DNA from: Hemileia vastatrix | Lineage: Eukaryota > Basidiomycota > Pucciniomycetes > Pucciniales > Zaghouaniaceae | DNA length: 64,000 nt | Direction: 5' to 3' | Assembly: GCA_030280995.1 (NCBI GenBank) | Contig: JASXTE010000001.1 | Coordinates: 3,036,001 to 3,100,000 of the forward strand | Shown: positions 11,656-21,888 of the stretch, piece by piece | Position numbering within the stretch: position 1 is the stretch's first letter | Layout of the letters: each line of letters begins with the position of its first letter | The notes under the pieces: model-generated | Database searches by the model: none | Told to the model about the DNA's origin: nothing | What the model saw: the letters and a program-made list of their open reading frames with translations, nothing else | Position numbers and translations under genes: made by a program

Positions 11656-12813
11656 TGTGGTAGCCTAAAGTTTAGTACGGCACCTAAATATGTAAATGGA
11701 GTTATTACGGCGTGCAAGATTGGCGTTATTATTTTTTTTATAAAAAGGGTTTTATTTAATTTATTTGAGTTTTAAATATGAAGAAATTGGTCACGAGCGA
11801 ATGCCTACACGAAAACAATTTATTTTACGGAGAAAACTTATTTTTACGGTCTGAAAAATTTATAAGTATTAAGTCGAGTCACTCAAGAACCTTGGGAAAT
11901 TTTCCCAGAATTTTTACTATTTTTCTTATATTTTTAAATGAATTTTAAAGTTTTATAGAAATATTTACGTTTTCAAAAATTACTTAACTTTGATGAATTT
12001 TCACGGGGTAATTAGAGCTGCGCAGACTACGAAAATTAGTTTGGTATGTAAAGGGGAAGTAGCTCTATTATGTGTAATTTTTCTAGATTTTTTATTATGG
12101 TTTTTAGGTTCTAAATTGAGTCCGGAAGTCCGGACGGACTCCGTTTCGACTCCGTACGGACTCCGCTTTGACTCCGTACGGACTCCGTTCCGGCTCCGTA
12201 CGGACTCCGTACGGGCTCCGGATTGACTCTGGAAGAGCTCTGGAGGGGAAAACTTAGGCACGTGACTAGGAATACTTAAGCGCTTCTCAAACTCGAAATT
12301 GAGAGGGGGGGACACATCATACAGCTTAATCTTTAACCACCACGGTCTCATTTTTTATTACTCAACAAATTAAAATAACTTGTAATACCCTTATAACATT
12401 TATTATACTTACATAACATTTTAGAAATACAATTCAACAATTTAAATAACACTTCATACAGGGTATCTTTAGAAAGGTCTTCTTCACTGGGACTTGATTA
12501 TTGCTGTCTCATAAAAATTTAAATTATTATAAAAACATAAAAGTCAATCTTTTCAGATCTTTCACTGGTACACCTTAATTGTTGTTATCAGTATTTCTTT
12601 ATCAACAGCCACTTTCTTTAAATCTCAATAAGCGTTAATTATTTTAGAGTTTCATTATTTTCATCAATCAGATCCAAGTAGATTGGTTAGCTTAGTGATT
12701 TAGAATTCCCATTTTGTTATTTTTATTGGAAGGACGGGGTTTTCAGCTAAATCCACATATCTCCTCCGGATTCTGCTTACAGCAAGGCGACTGTAAGAGT
12801 TTACCTTACCATA
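11656..12813 (+). repeat. 5' LTR of element A
   Basis: 1158 bp, TGTGGTAGCC to CTTACCATA. By eye it is the same as the copy at 36759-37916. The U3 part contains the CGG/CCG-rich block at 12119-12222. The 116-codon open frame on its minus strand (12001-12351) comes from that repeat block and is not treated as a gene. Confidence 0.95.
12119..12222 (+). promoter_or_regulatory. CGG/CCG-rich repeat block in the LTR (putative enhancer)
   Basis: Repeats of about 19-20 bp built from CCGTACGG and CGGACTCCG. They are GC-rich in an otherwise AT-rich LTR. CCG and CGG triplets occur in inverted and everted pairs, the layout recognised by fungal Zn2Cys6 regulators. The block recurs at about 20683-20762, 31820-31920 and 37224-37325 with different unit numbers and substitutions. 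A regulatory role is inferred from composition and position. Confidence 0.5.
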
Positions 12814-12815
12814 GT

Positions 12816-12832
12816 TGGCGCCCAACGTGGGG
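12816..12832 (+). other. Primer-binding site of element A (tRNA-Lys-like)
   Basis: TGGCGCCCAACGTGGGG begins two bases after the LTR. It is complementary to a tRNA 3' end CCCCACGTTGGGCGCCA, the sequence I know for tRNA-Lys(CUU) in animals. The fungal tRNA has to be checked. The same site occurs inverted in element B. Confidence 0.85.
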
Positions 12833-12989
12833 TTCGATTTCTCTAGCTTTCTTTAAAGACTTACTTGGATCAAGAACGTTATTAGCCTGCAAGAGGCTTA
12901 TTTTCTGGAACTCTAATTGGATTTTTGTTATTGGCCTGCAAGAGGCTTGTTATTTTATTGATTGTTAACGCTTTTCATTACTTATTGGG
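12833..12989 (+). other. Leader between primer-binding site and gag, two copies of a small hairpin
   Basis: The untranslated leader contains GCCTGCAAGAGGC twice, at 12885-12897 and 12934-12946. Each has a 4-bp GCCT/AGGC stem around GCAAG. These resemble the stem-loops repeated elsewhere in the element. Position after the primer-binding site would suit an RNA packaging or dimerisation signal; that is inference. Confidence 0.45.
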
Positions 12990-15599
12990 ATGTCTTCTTC
13001 TGCTGTTGCTTCTGGATCTTCTAACCCTCTTACTCCCTCAGTTAGAATTGTTTCTTGGGATGGCCCAAAGATTGATGGGGAGGAGGTTAAATGGTTCATT
13101 AGCAGGTATGAAGCTGCTGCTGCTGTTGATGGTGCTTCTCATGTGGATATGGTGAAGCAAGTTAGGTTTTTTATTGCTGATAGGGAGGTGGAAAAAGAGG
13201 TTATTGCTATGCAGGCATTCAAGGACAAGGATTGGGTTAAGCTTTCTAAAGCTATGGTTGATAGATGGGGTGTTAGGTTTACTATGATGGACCTCAATAA
13301 AATCGTTGGAGACTGGCAAGCAAAAGGTGGAGTTTCTTCTATGGCTGACTTCAAAAAGCTCTGTGTTCAGTTTGATGAAGTGGTGGAATATCTCATACTG
13401 GTGGACGAGTTAGTGCATGAGAACCAAGCAAAAGATTTGTTTTGGACAGCATGTAGCAGGGATATTCGTATGGACGTCTTGAAGGATCTTTCAAGAAAAG
13501 ATTTGATAAAGGAACTGCCTAATGGTGAGCAGAAACTGCCGGCTCTGGAGGTTATCAAGGACAACATTCAAGCCCATCTAAAGTTATTGGCGTTGGACAA
13601 ATATCAAGAGTCATGCACTCAATATGTTAGCAAGGTTAGCGAAGTTTTGGCCGAAAACAACGATATTATGGTCAAAGCCCAGGAGGCCAAGAAGGCTCAA
13701 ATGGGATTACCTGCTGCTAAAGTTGAGGGTAATGTAGATAATAAGATGGTCGATCACCTGGCCGATTTAACTAAACAATTAAAAATATTTGTTCAAGAAA
13801 CCCAGAAGGCCAACAAGGCCCCAATCGCTTCTTCGTCGACGTCGACTTCTTATCAGTCCAGAGGTTATGAACGTCGAAATTATAATAGCAATAACAACGG
13901 TAACCGCTTTCCAGGCAATGGGAGAAATGGTGGGAATGGTAGTAATGGATATAGAGGTGGCTATGATGAGCCAAAGGTGTGCTCCTATTGTAATAGGAGA
14001 GGGCATAGAGCAACAGTTTGTTTTGCTCTTGATAAGGATATGGATGCTGGGCGAGTTTTATTTGATGGTAAAGTTTATAAATTTCCTGATGGTTCGTTCA
14101 TCAAGCCCAGTGATGGACAGTCTCCTTCTGATTTGGTCAGAAGAAGTTTAACGGCTGAAAGGAGAGCCAGATTTGAAGAGGTGACGGATGAAGATGTTAA
14201 TGCCAAGAGTGGCGAAAATGGTAATGGTAATGGTGGTAAAGCTGACAAGGGTAAGGAGAAAGAGGTCAGTAAAGCCACATTTTCTACTTCTTTTGGAGGT
14301 TTAGAGCTGGTGACGGTTGCCCAGGTGGAGGGTAGCTGTATGGCTGGCGAATACGATGTTAATGCTGCTAGAAGAGCAGCTGCTACTAAGGCGAAAAGTA
14401 GCATTCAGAGCCAATTGAGGGCTAATCCTGGCAAGGCCAATAACAAAGTGAACCCTTACTCTAAGGACAAGAATTCTAGTGCTCAAACTGCCGCCAACAA
14501 ATTGAACCCTTACTCTAAGGACGAATTATATAAAATGCAGAAGGGGATTGCTGATATGGGGCCCCCTAGTTATGGCAAGTTTGATTTAAATGGTGAGCCT
14601 ATGCCAGAGGATGATTCGGATTCTGAGGAGGACGTACCGTTGGCGTCTCTACCCAGACCAAGTTTTAGCGGTCCCATCCCAATGGAGGGTGTAAGAAGGA
14701 CTAGCAATGGATCAGGATTAGTGCAAGAAGCTGGTGACGGAGTTAGGGTTATAGAAAGTGAAGATGTTATTATGGGAGGTGAAGATGGCTCGGTTGGACC
14801 TCAAGAGGTACCCAGGGCCAAGGTTGTTAAATCAAAGGTCCAGTATGAGCGGCCAGTAGTTTCTGGTCAAGCTAATGCGATGGACGCAGTTTTGAATAGG
14901 GTGAATCAACTTCAGATTCCCTTATCTTTGGGGGAGTTATTTACAATTAGTCCGGCGCTTGCTGAAAAGCAAAAGAAGCATTTGACGAGGCGTCGGGTTT
15001 CCACTGGAGAGGTGGAATATATTTGTGAAAATGCTGAAAAGTTTGGTGAAGATGTAGATACACATTTTTCCGCTCCCCTGGGTTACCTGGTGGTAACTCT
15101 AAATGGTAAAGAAGTAAAGGCCTTGGTCGATTCAGGGTCTCAAATTAATTTAATTTCATTGGAGCAAGCGACGAGTATAGGCTTGCCAATTAAAAGTGGA
15201 ACTGGGGGAAACCTCAGAGGCATTGGAGGGCATGCAACAGAGCTGATGGGTACAGCTGAGCATGTCAGGTTAGGCATTGGTGGATCTGTTGGTAAGGTTC
15301 ACTTTTATGTGGCCAGAGGAGCAGTCAAAACTGTTCTTGGTGGTCCTTTTTTGATGGATTTTGAGGCCAGGATAGGGTATCAAGCTGGCATGGGGATTAG
15401 TTTGGAGATCACTGGTGAAGATATGCGGAGGTTACATATGCGGTTAGCGCCTCCTGGAGATGAAGGTTGGGAAACACGGCCAGGGATTACTACTCTGTGC
15501 CAGTGTTGTGTTTGCACCAAGAAGCGGCATATTAAACGGACAGCTTCTGGTGAATTATGTTTGTTGGAAAGGGATGGAAGCCCTCATTTTTTGGGGTAG
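12990..15599 (+). CDS. Gag-protease polyprotein of element A
   Basis: 869 codons, intact. The N-terminal half is a helical capsid-like region. A CCHC zinc knuckle (CSYCNRRGHRATVC, C-X2-C-X4-H-X4-C) lies near residues 330-343, after an Asn/Gly-rich stretch. An acidic and basic linker follows, then a retropepsin-like aspartic protease with VKALVDSGSQINLIS near residues 711-725 (D-S-G catalytic triad). The C-terminus is Cys-rich. Protease is thus fused to gag rather than to pol. The start is the ATG 157 bases after the primer-binding site. The stop TAG (15597-15599) lies four bases after a TTTTTTG heptamer, and pol is open in the -1 frame. The inverted copy at 28438-31047 has the same length and differs at few residues, so the ORF has stayed intact in both. 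Confidence 0.93.
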   Translation: MSSSAVASGSSNPLTPSVRIVSWDGPKIDGEEVKWFISRYEAAAAVDGASHVDMVKQVRFFIADREVEKEVIAMQAFKDKDWVKLSKAMVDRWGVRFTMMDLNKIVGDWQAKGGVSSMADFKKLCVQFDEVVEYLILVDELVHENQAKDLFWTACSRDIRMDVLKDLSRKDLIKELPNGEQKLPALEVIKDNIQAHLKLLALDKYQESCTQYVSKVSEVLAENNDIMVKAQEAKKAQMGLPAAKVEGNVDNKMVDHLADLTKQLKIFVQETQKANKAPIASSSTSTSYQSRGYERRNYNSNNNGNRFPGNGRNGGNGSNGYRGGYDEPKVCSYCNRRGHRATVCFALDKDMDAGRVLFDGKVYKFPDGSFIKPSDGQSPSDLVRRSLTAERRARFEEVTDEDVNAKSGENGNGNGGKADKGKEKEVSKATFSTSFGGLELVTVAQVEGSCMAGEYDVNAARRAAATKAKSSIQSQLRANPGKANNKVNPYSKDKNSSAQTAANKLNPYSKDELYKMQKGIADMGPPSYGKFDLNGEPMPEDDSDSEEDVPLASLPRPSFSGPIPMEGVRRTSNGSGLVQEAGDGVRVIESEDVIMGGEDGSVGPQEVPRAKVVKSKVQYERPVVSGQANAMDAVLNRVNQLQIPLSLGELFTISPALAEKQKKHLTRRRVSTGEVEYICENAEKFGEDVDTHFSAPLGYLVVTLNGKEVKALVDSGSQINLISLEQATSIGLPIKSGTGGNLRGIGGHATELMGTAEHVRLGIGGSVGKVHFYVARGAVKTVLGGPFLMDFEARIGYQAGMGISLEITGEDMRRLHMRLAPPGDEGWETRPGITTLCQCCVCTKKRHIKRTASGELCLLERDGSPHFLG
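15587..15593 (+). promoter_or_regulatory. Putative -1 ribosomal frameshift site between gag-protease and pol
   Basis: In the gag frame the sequence is T TTT TTG, fitting X XXY YYZ. A stop codon follows one codon later and pol is open in the -1 frame across 15557-15599. Element B has the identical heptamer at 28444-28450 on its strand. I could not fold the downstream RNA, so a stimulatory structure is unverified. Confidence 0.6.
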
Positions 15600-15855
15600 C
15601 AGGGGCTGATTGCTCTAATGTTGTAATCTCTCCTCAGGATGAGATCCCGGATTGCAATAGGTCAGCTCACTTGGAGATAATTCAAGTGGATTCTCAATTA
15701 TTTTCTGTTAATATTACTTTGGAGTGCAAATACGTTATGGACTTTTCTATATGTTTATTGGATTTACCCGGTTGTTCTATTAAATTTAAAAACGGTGAAA
15801 AAGGCAAAATGGGCCAAATTAGGTTGGATAAAAATTGGAAGGGTATGTTTTGTGA

Positions 15856-16660
15856 CCTCCAGCAAGAGGTTAAACTGCAAGTATCTCCTTCTATTATGGA
15901 CCTCCAGCAAGAGGTTAAACTGCAAGTATCTCCTTCTATTACGGACCTCCAGCAAGAGGGTAAACTGCGAAAATCTTATCAAAACCCGATTAAAAATCTT
16001 AGTATAATTAAAACACAAAAAAATAATTTTTGTGAAAATGTTATTCCGGACCTCCAGCAAGAGGTTAAACTGCAAGTATCTCCTTCTATTATGGACCTCC
16101 AGCAAGAGGTTAAACTGCAAGTATATCCTTCTATTATGGACCTCCAGCAAGAGGTTAAACTGCAAGTATCTCCTTCTATTACGGACCTCCAGCAAGAGGG
16201 TAAACTGCGAAAATCTTATCAAAACCCGATTAAAAATCTTAGTATAATTAAAACACAAAAAAATAATTTTTGTGAAAATGTTATTCCGGACCTCCAGCAA
16301 GAGGTTAAACTGCAAGTATCTCCTTCTATTATGGGCCTCCAGCAAGAGGTTAAACTGCAATTATCTCCTTCTATCACGGACCTCCAGCAAGAGGGTAAAC
16401 TGCAAAAATTACATCAAAACTCGATTAAAAATCTCAGTATAAGTAAAACACAAAAAAAATAATTTATGTGAAAATGTTATTTCGGGCCTCCAGCAAGAGG
16501 TTAAACTGCAATTATCTCCTTCTATTTTGGACCTCCAGAAAGAGGGTAAACTGCGAAAATCTCATCAAAATCAAATAAAAAATCTCAGTATAATTAAAAC
16601 ACAAAAAAATAATTTTTGTGAAAATTCAATTCCGGTTCTCCAGCAAGAGGTTAAACTGCC
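15856..16660 (+). repeat. Expanded tandem repeat in the pol linker of element A
   Basis: Thirteen copies of a unit starting CCTCCAGCAAGAGG, in two sizes: 45 bp (DLQQEVKL plus seven residues) and about 105 bp (DLQQEGKL plus 27 residues). They form blocks of two or three short units followed by one long unit. Element B has only one long unit and one closing unit here. All units except the final shifted part keep the same reading frame. The frame is lost by an extra A near the end of the array. Confidence 0.92.
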
Positions 16661-19600
16661 AACTTTCTTTACGGGTGATTTACTGTTGGATAAGGGAAGA
16701 AAAGGTGTAGGAAAATCTGTTTATAAATTAGACGAGGGAAAGGAGAAAAGGGTAAAATTTAAAAATGAAATAAAAATTTTTTCTAATTTTTCTTATTCTG
16801 ATTCTGGCGATGAAGAAGATTCATTTGATGAAAGTTTTAATGGCGATACAAAAGAAAATCTTTTACCTCAAGTTTATTTAGATGTGGACGCAGCCAAATA
16901 TAAGAAGGTAGCAAATAAAGTTCGACCTATTAATGAACCGCTACCTGCTGAATTAAATCCACCTTTGAGAAGACCAAGGTTATCAAGAGATCCTTATGAA
17001 AGTCCCTTGGTAAAGAATCCGCCTGAATTTTCTGAGACGTCAAGAATCACTTTTGAGAGACTGGGTGTTGTTAATTTTGGACCTGATGGTTGGTTGTCTG
17101 GAGAAGAGAAGAAGTTGTTGTTGGATGTGATGGTCAAGCAAGAGAAGGCCATTGCTTTTGTAGAAGAGGAGAGGGGTGTGTTGAAGCATTCCTATGGGGA
17201 GCCTTACAAGATTCCTGTGGTATGTCATGAACCGTGGCAGCAGAAACCGATTCCTATTCCGGCTGCATTGAAAGAAGCTTATATCGAAGTTGTCAGAGAA
17301 CGGATACGCACTGGACTGTATGAGCAATCAACGTCAAGTTATTCTAGTCCGGTATTTTGTATCAAGAAACCGAATGGCAAGCTTAGAGTTGTTCATGATC
17401 TTAGGGAATTAAATAGGGTTACAATAAAGGATGCTGGGATACCACCTAGTGCTGAGGAGTTTGTTGAAGCGTTTGCAGGGAGAGTGTGTTATGGTTTAGG
17501 AGATATTATGGGTGGATATGATGAGAGAGAGTTACATCCGGACTCAAGGCCTCTCACTACATTCGATACGCCACTTGGACACTTACAGTTAACAAGATTA
17601 CCTCAAGGTGCAACAAATTCGGTTGCAGTTTATCAAGCTCAGATGGCTTGGATCCTTCAAGATGAAATTCCACAATATGCTGGAATCTTTATAGATGATG
17701 GAGGAATTAAGGGACCAACAACCGACTATGATAACCAGGTGTTGGAAGAGAATCCGGGGATACGCAAATTTATTTGGGAGTTTGCAATTACTTTAGAAAG
17801 AATCTTGTTTCGAATTGAAGAGGCTGGCTTAACTATTTCAGGTTGAAAATTTTCATGTTGTGTTCCAGCCTTAGAAATATTAGGCCATGTGGTATGTAGA
17901 GAGGGTAGGATTATGTCCAAGAAGAAAGTTAACAAAATTCAGTCCTGGCCAAGACCCAAGAATACGACCGAAGTTAGAGGGTTTTTAGGCGTTTGTGTAT
18001 ATGTTAGAATGTTTATCAAGGACTTTTCTTCATTGGCAGCTCCATTGAGACGGTTAACGAGAAAGGATGCAGACTGGGAGTGGGATGAAGAGTGTGAGAA
18101 GGCGTTTGTGAAGTTGAAGGAGGTTGTAGGGAAGGATTTAGTCCTGCACAAGTTAGATTATGGAAAAGATGCTGGCAGAATTTATTTAGCAGTTGATTCA
18201 AGTCAGGTTGCAGCTGGGGCGGTTTTGTCTCAGATGGATAAAGCTGGTTACATCAGGCCAGTTAGGTATGAATCTGTAGTATTTACTGAGGTCGAATCAA
18301 GATATTCTCAACCAAAATTGGAATTATGTGGTGTGGCTAAAATACTGAAGAAACTTCAGCATATTTTGTGGGGGCAACATTTTGAGTTGCAAGTGGATGC
18401 GAAATCGTTAATCCAGATGATTAATTCCCCAAGTTTACCGAACGCACCCATGACGAGATGGGTAGCTTTTATTCAACATTTTTCATTTGATTTAGTTCAT
18501 AAGCCTGGCAAGACATTTACTATGCCAGATGGTTTATCAAGGAGACCACCCACTGAAGAAGATTCAGACTCAGAGGAGTTCGATGAAGATATACCTATTA
18601 TCAAAGCCAGCACTAAAGGAGCTGAAGACTTTCCATACCTCCCCCATGAGGTTAAACTGGCAGGACTATTGTGTTTAGATTATGATGATGATGACCTCCA
18701 CCAAGAGGATAAACTGGAAAATAGTTTTTATGTTAATAAAGGTGTTGGAAAAGGTGTAGATAAATTCGGCAGAGAGGAGGTAGGAGAAGATGTGGTGTAT
18801 GTAGAGGAAAATGGATTGGTAGTGTGGGATAGTAGTAAATTAAGGAATGGTGTATATGTTGGAGAATTAGAGAATTTAAATAAAAGGGTGGATAAAGAGA
18901 AAGAGGTATTTTCAAATACGGTTTACGAAGGATCCAAAGGTTCAGAAGAAAAACGTCAACATAGCTCGATTAAAGATTCGTTTAGGGGTCAACGATTATT
19001 GGCTCATTCATGTGCAGGTGATATTGGTGATAGAGAAGTCCCTATTGATGTTATATTAATCGATTTTCAAGATGAAGTCTGGGGTCAGACTGGTTTTTAT
19101 TTTTTGTTAGTCAAATATTTGTTGACTTTAGAGAGGCCAGAAGATTGTGAAGACGATGAATGGGTGGCTATCAAGAGGAAGTCATCTACGTTTTACCTAT
19201 CTGGTCGACGTTTAATGAGGAGGAGGTATCCAAATCCTCAAGTAGTTATAACTCAACAGAAGGGGCAAGAATTAGTTTTGAAATCACTGCATGAAGATCT
19301 CGGGCATAGAGGCGTTGGAGAAACATTTAGAAGAATTTCTGATCGATTTTGGTGGCCTGGCATGAAGATGGCTGTTAAACAGTGGGTTCAGTCATGCGAA
19401 GAATGTCAAAGACGAAGTTATTTAAGGCCAAAAGAACCTGGACGCGCGACTGGTGAATATACACTCTTTGGAAGAGTTAGTTTAGATGCCGTTCATATAA
19501 AAGAGGGACGGTATAAATATTTAATTGTGGCCAGAGATGATTTATCTGGTTGGGTAGAGGCAGCGCCTCTTATTAATTTAACTGCCAAAAATGTGGCAGA

Positions 19601-20105
19601 ATTTTTTTTGAATAATTGGGTATATAGGTATGGGGTGATGAAGTTGGTAACGGTAGATGGAGGTCCTGAATTTGGGACAGAGTTTAAAGAGGCCGTATTG
19701 AAAGTTGGATCAAAGGTTAGGGTAGCAACCCCATATTATCCTGAAGCTGAAGGCATGGTTGAAAGAGGGCATCAAGTTATTAAGGATGCTTTAGTTAAAA
19801 TGTGTGGGACAAGTGCCGAAAAGTGGAGGCACTATTTACCTTTAGTTTTATTTGCTGATCGAATCACTGCCAAAAGGACGACCGGATTTTCACCTTATGA
19901 ACTTGTTTTTGGACAGAAAGCAGTTTTACCGGTTGATTTAGAAGCTGAATCATATCTTGGAGTTGACTGGGACACGGTCAAAACTACTGAAGAATTATTG
20001 TGTGCAAGAATGATGCAGCTAGAAAAGAAAGAAGAATATTTAGAAAAGGCATATTCGCGGATGATGAAGATCCGAAATCAATCAGTTAGATATTGGGATG
20101 AGCGG

Positions 20106-21220
20106 TATGGTAAGGTAAACTCTTACAGTCGCCTTGCTGTAAGCAGAATCCGGAGGAGATATGTGGATTTAGCTGAAAACCCCGTCCTTCCAATAAAAAT
20201 AACAAAGTAGGTGTTCTAAATCACTAAGCTAACCAATCTACTTGGATCTGATTGATAAAAATAATTAACGCTTATTGAGATTAAATGATCGTGGCTGTTG
20301 ATAAAGAAATACTGATAACAACAATTAAGGTGTACCAGTGAAAGATCTGAAAAGATTGACTTTTATGTTTTTATAATAATTTTAATTTTTATGAGACAGC
20401 AATAATCAAGTCCCAGTGAAGAAGACCTTTCTAAAGATACCCTGTATGAAGTGTTATTTAAATTGTTGAATTGTATTTCTAAAATGTTATGTAAGAATAA
20501 TAAATGTTATAAGGGTATTACAAGTTATTTTAATTTGTTGAGTAATAAAAAATGAGACCGTGGTGGTTAAAGATTAAGCTGTATGATGTGTCCCCTCTCT
20601 CAATTTCGAGTTTGAGAAGCGCTTAAGTATTCCTAGTCACGTGCCTAAATTTTCCCCTCCAGAGCTCTTCCAGAGTCAATCCGGAGCCCGTACGGAGTCC
20701 GTACGGAGCCGGAACGGAGTCCGTACGGAGTCGAAACGGAGTCCGTCCGGACTTCCGGACTCAATTTAGAACCTTAGAACCATAATAAAAAATCTAGAAA
20801 AATTACACATAATAGAACTACTTCCCCTTTACATACCAAACTAATTTTCGTAGTCTGCGCAGCTCTAATTACCCCGTGAAAATTCATCAAAGTTAAGTAA
20901 TTTTTGAAAACGTAAATATTTCTATAAAACTTTAAAATTCATTTAAAAATTTAAGAAAAATAGTAAAAATTCTGGGAAAATTTCCCAAGGTTCTTGAGTA
21001 ACTCGACTTGATACTTATAAATTTTCAGACCGTAAAAATAAGTTTTCTCCGTAAAATAAATTGTATTTGTGTAGGCATTCGCTCGTGACCAATTTCTTCA
21101 TATTTTAAACTCCAATAAATTAAATAAAACCCTTTTATAAAAAATAATAACACCAATCTTGCATGCCGTGATAACTCCATTTACATACTTAGGTGCCGTA
21201 CTAAACTTTAGGCTACCACA
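20106..21220 (-). repeat. 3' LTR of element B
   Basis: 1115 bp, inverted relative to A's LTRs. Compared with the 5' LTR (31225-32382) it lacks a 16-base segment between direct AAAATAAT copies, has a shorter CGG/CCG block and carries scattered substitutions. The adjoining sequence 21221-21230, read on the minus strand, is GGAGGGAGGA, the polypurine tract. Confidence 0.93.
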
Positions 21221-21269
21221 TCCTCCCTCCAATCGAGAATGTCCCCATTCTTATAACTTTGCATAAGTG

Positions 21270-21302
21270 GTTGAGAAATTCCAAAAGAATTATCTTATCT
21301 AA
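21270..21302 (+). pseudogene. Remnant of antisense gene 2 in element B (last codons only)
   Basis: Eleven codons including the stop read VEKFQKNYLI. They correspond to the end of the gene at 35942-36635 in element A, VEQFQRNYLF. Everything upstream in that gene is missing. The junction fits a deletion between the GTTGAACA copies that flank the missing part in A. This shows B's ancestor carried the gene. Confidence 0.7.
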
Positions 21303-21888
21303 TAAAATAATTTGATAAATTTGTTTTAGCTGGTCTTCTTATAAATCTTTATAATAAAAACGTTCTTTCTTCTTCTCTGGCTTGATATAACATAAAATAA
21401 AATAAAATAAATCTTGTGATGATTCCACTACTGAGAGCAAGGTTTGAATCCCTTCAGACTCCCATATACCAGTCTTCCTTCTTGTCACAGCATTGAGAGA
21501 GTGGATCTTCCTATGAGCCGAATACTCCTGATTCCAACCTCATAGGGCCCCCCACTGAGCCGAATTCTATGATTCCAATCTCGCCATAAGGTCCTCCAAG
21601 CTTCACACCAAAAAAAATGGCCTAACTATGAGGCACTAAAAAAAATCATTCCCTAAAATCCAACTACCATCCTAACTTCTGATTCCTTCATCACAATTTT
21701 CAAACTTTGCTATACAGCAAACCCATAAAATACTTTTGCCAGGCTTCCAATAATAATTTTAACTTTAGACCATGTTAAAGCGCCACAAATTTTACCTAAT
21801 TAACCATTATGCTTTCTTTAGCATCATCACCACTTAAAGTTTTAACCTCCTAAAGCTTTCAGCACCCAATTCCAGAAATAATTGAATA

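Larger units (their letters stand above)
15557..20105 (+). pseudogene. Element A pol (RT, RNase H, integrase), broken
   Basis: Pol runs in the -1 frame from the gag end. After the repeat-rich linker comes reverse transcriptase (CIKKPNGKLRVVHDLRELNR, LTRLPQGATNS, and catalytic FIDD in AGIFIDDGGIKG near 17690), then RNase H (AVDSSQVAAGAVLSQ near 18190). Integrase follows, with an HHCC zinc domain (LHEDLGHRGVGE, CEECQRR) and a D-D-E core: D in SLDAVHI, D in VDGGPEF and E in EGMVERG. Lesions are an extra A in a run at about 16451-16458 that shifts the frame, a TGA at 17844-17846 where B has TCA, and insertion of element B after ..YWDER (20105). The last integrase segment resumes at 32387. Confidence 0.93.

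Noticed and set aside
12001..12351. 116-codon minus-strand frame in the LTR, repeated at 37104-37454
   Set aside because: Produced by the CGG/CCG repeat block. It is broken or changed in both B LTRs, so it is not kept as a protein.
15764..16360. 198-codon minus-strand frame opposite the pol linker
   Set aside because: A shadow of the tandem repeat, whose unit length is a multiple of three and is open on both strands.
16527..17846. A separate RT gene starting at 16527
   Set aside because: It is the continuation of pol after the frameshift in the repeat linker; B shows the joined frame without a start codon here.
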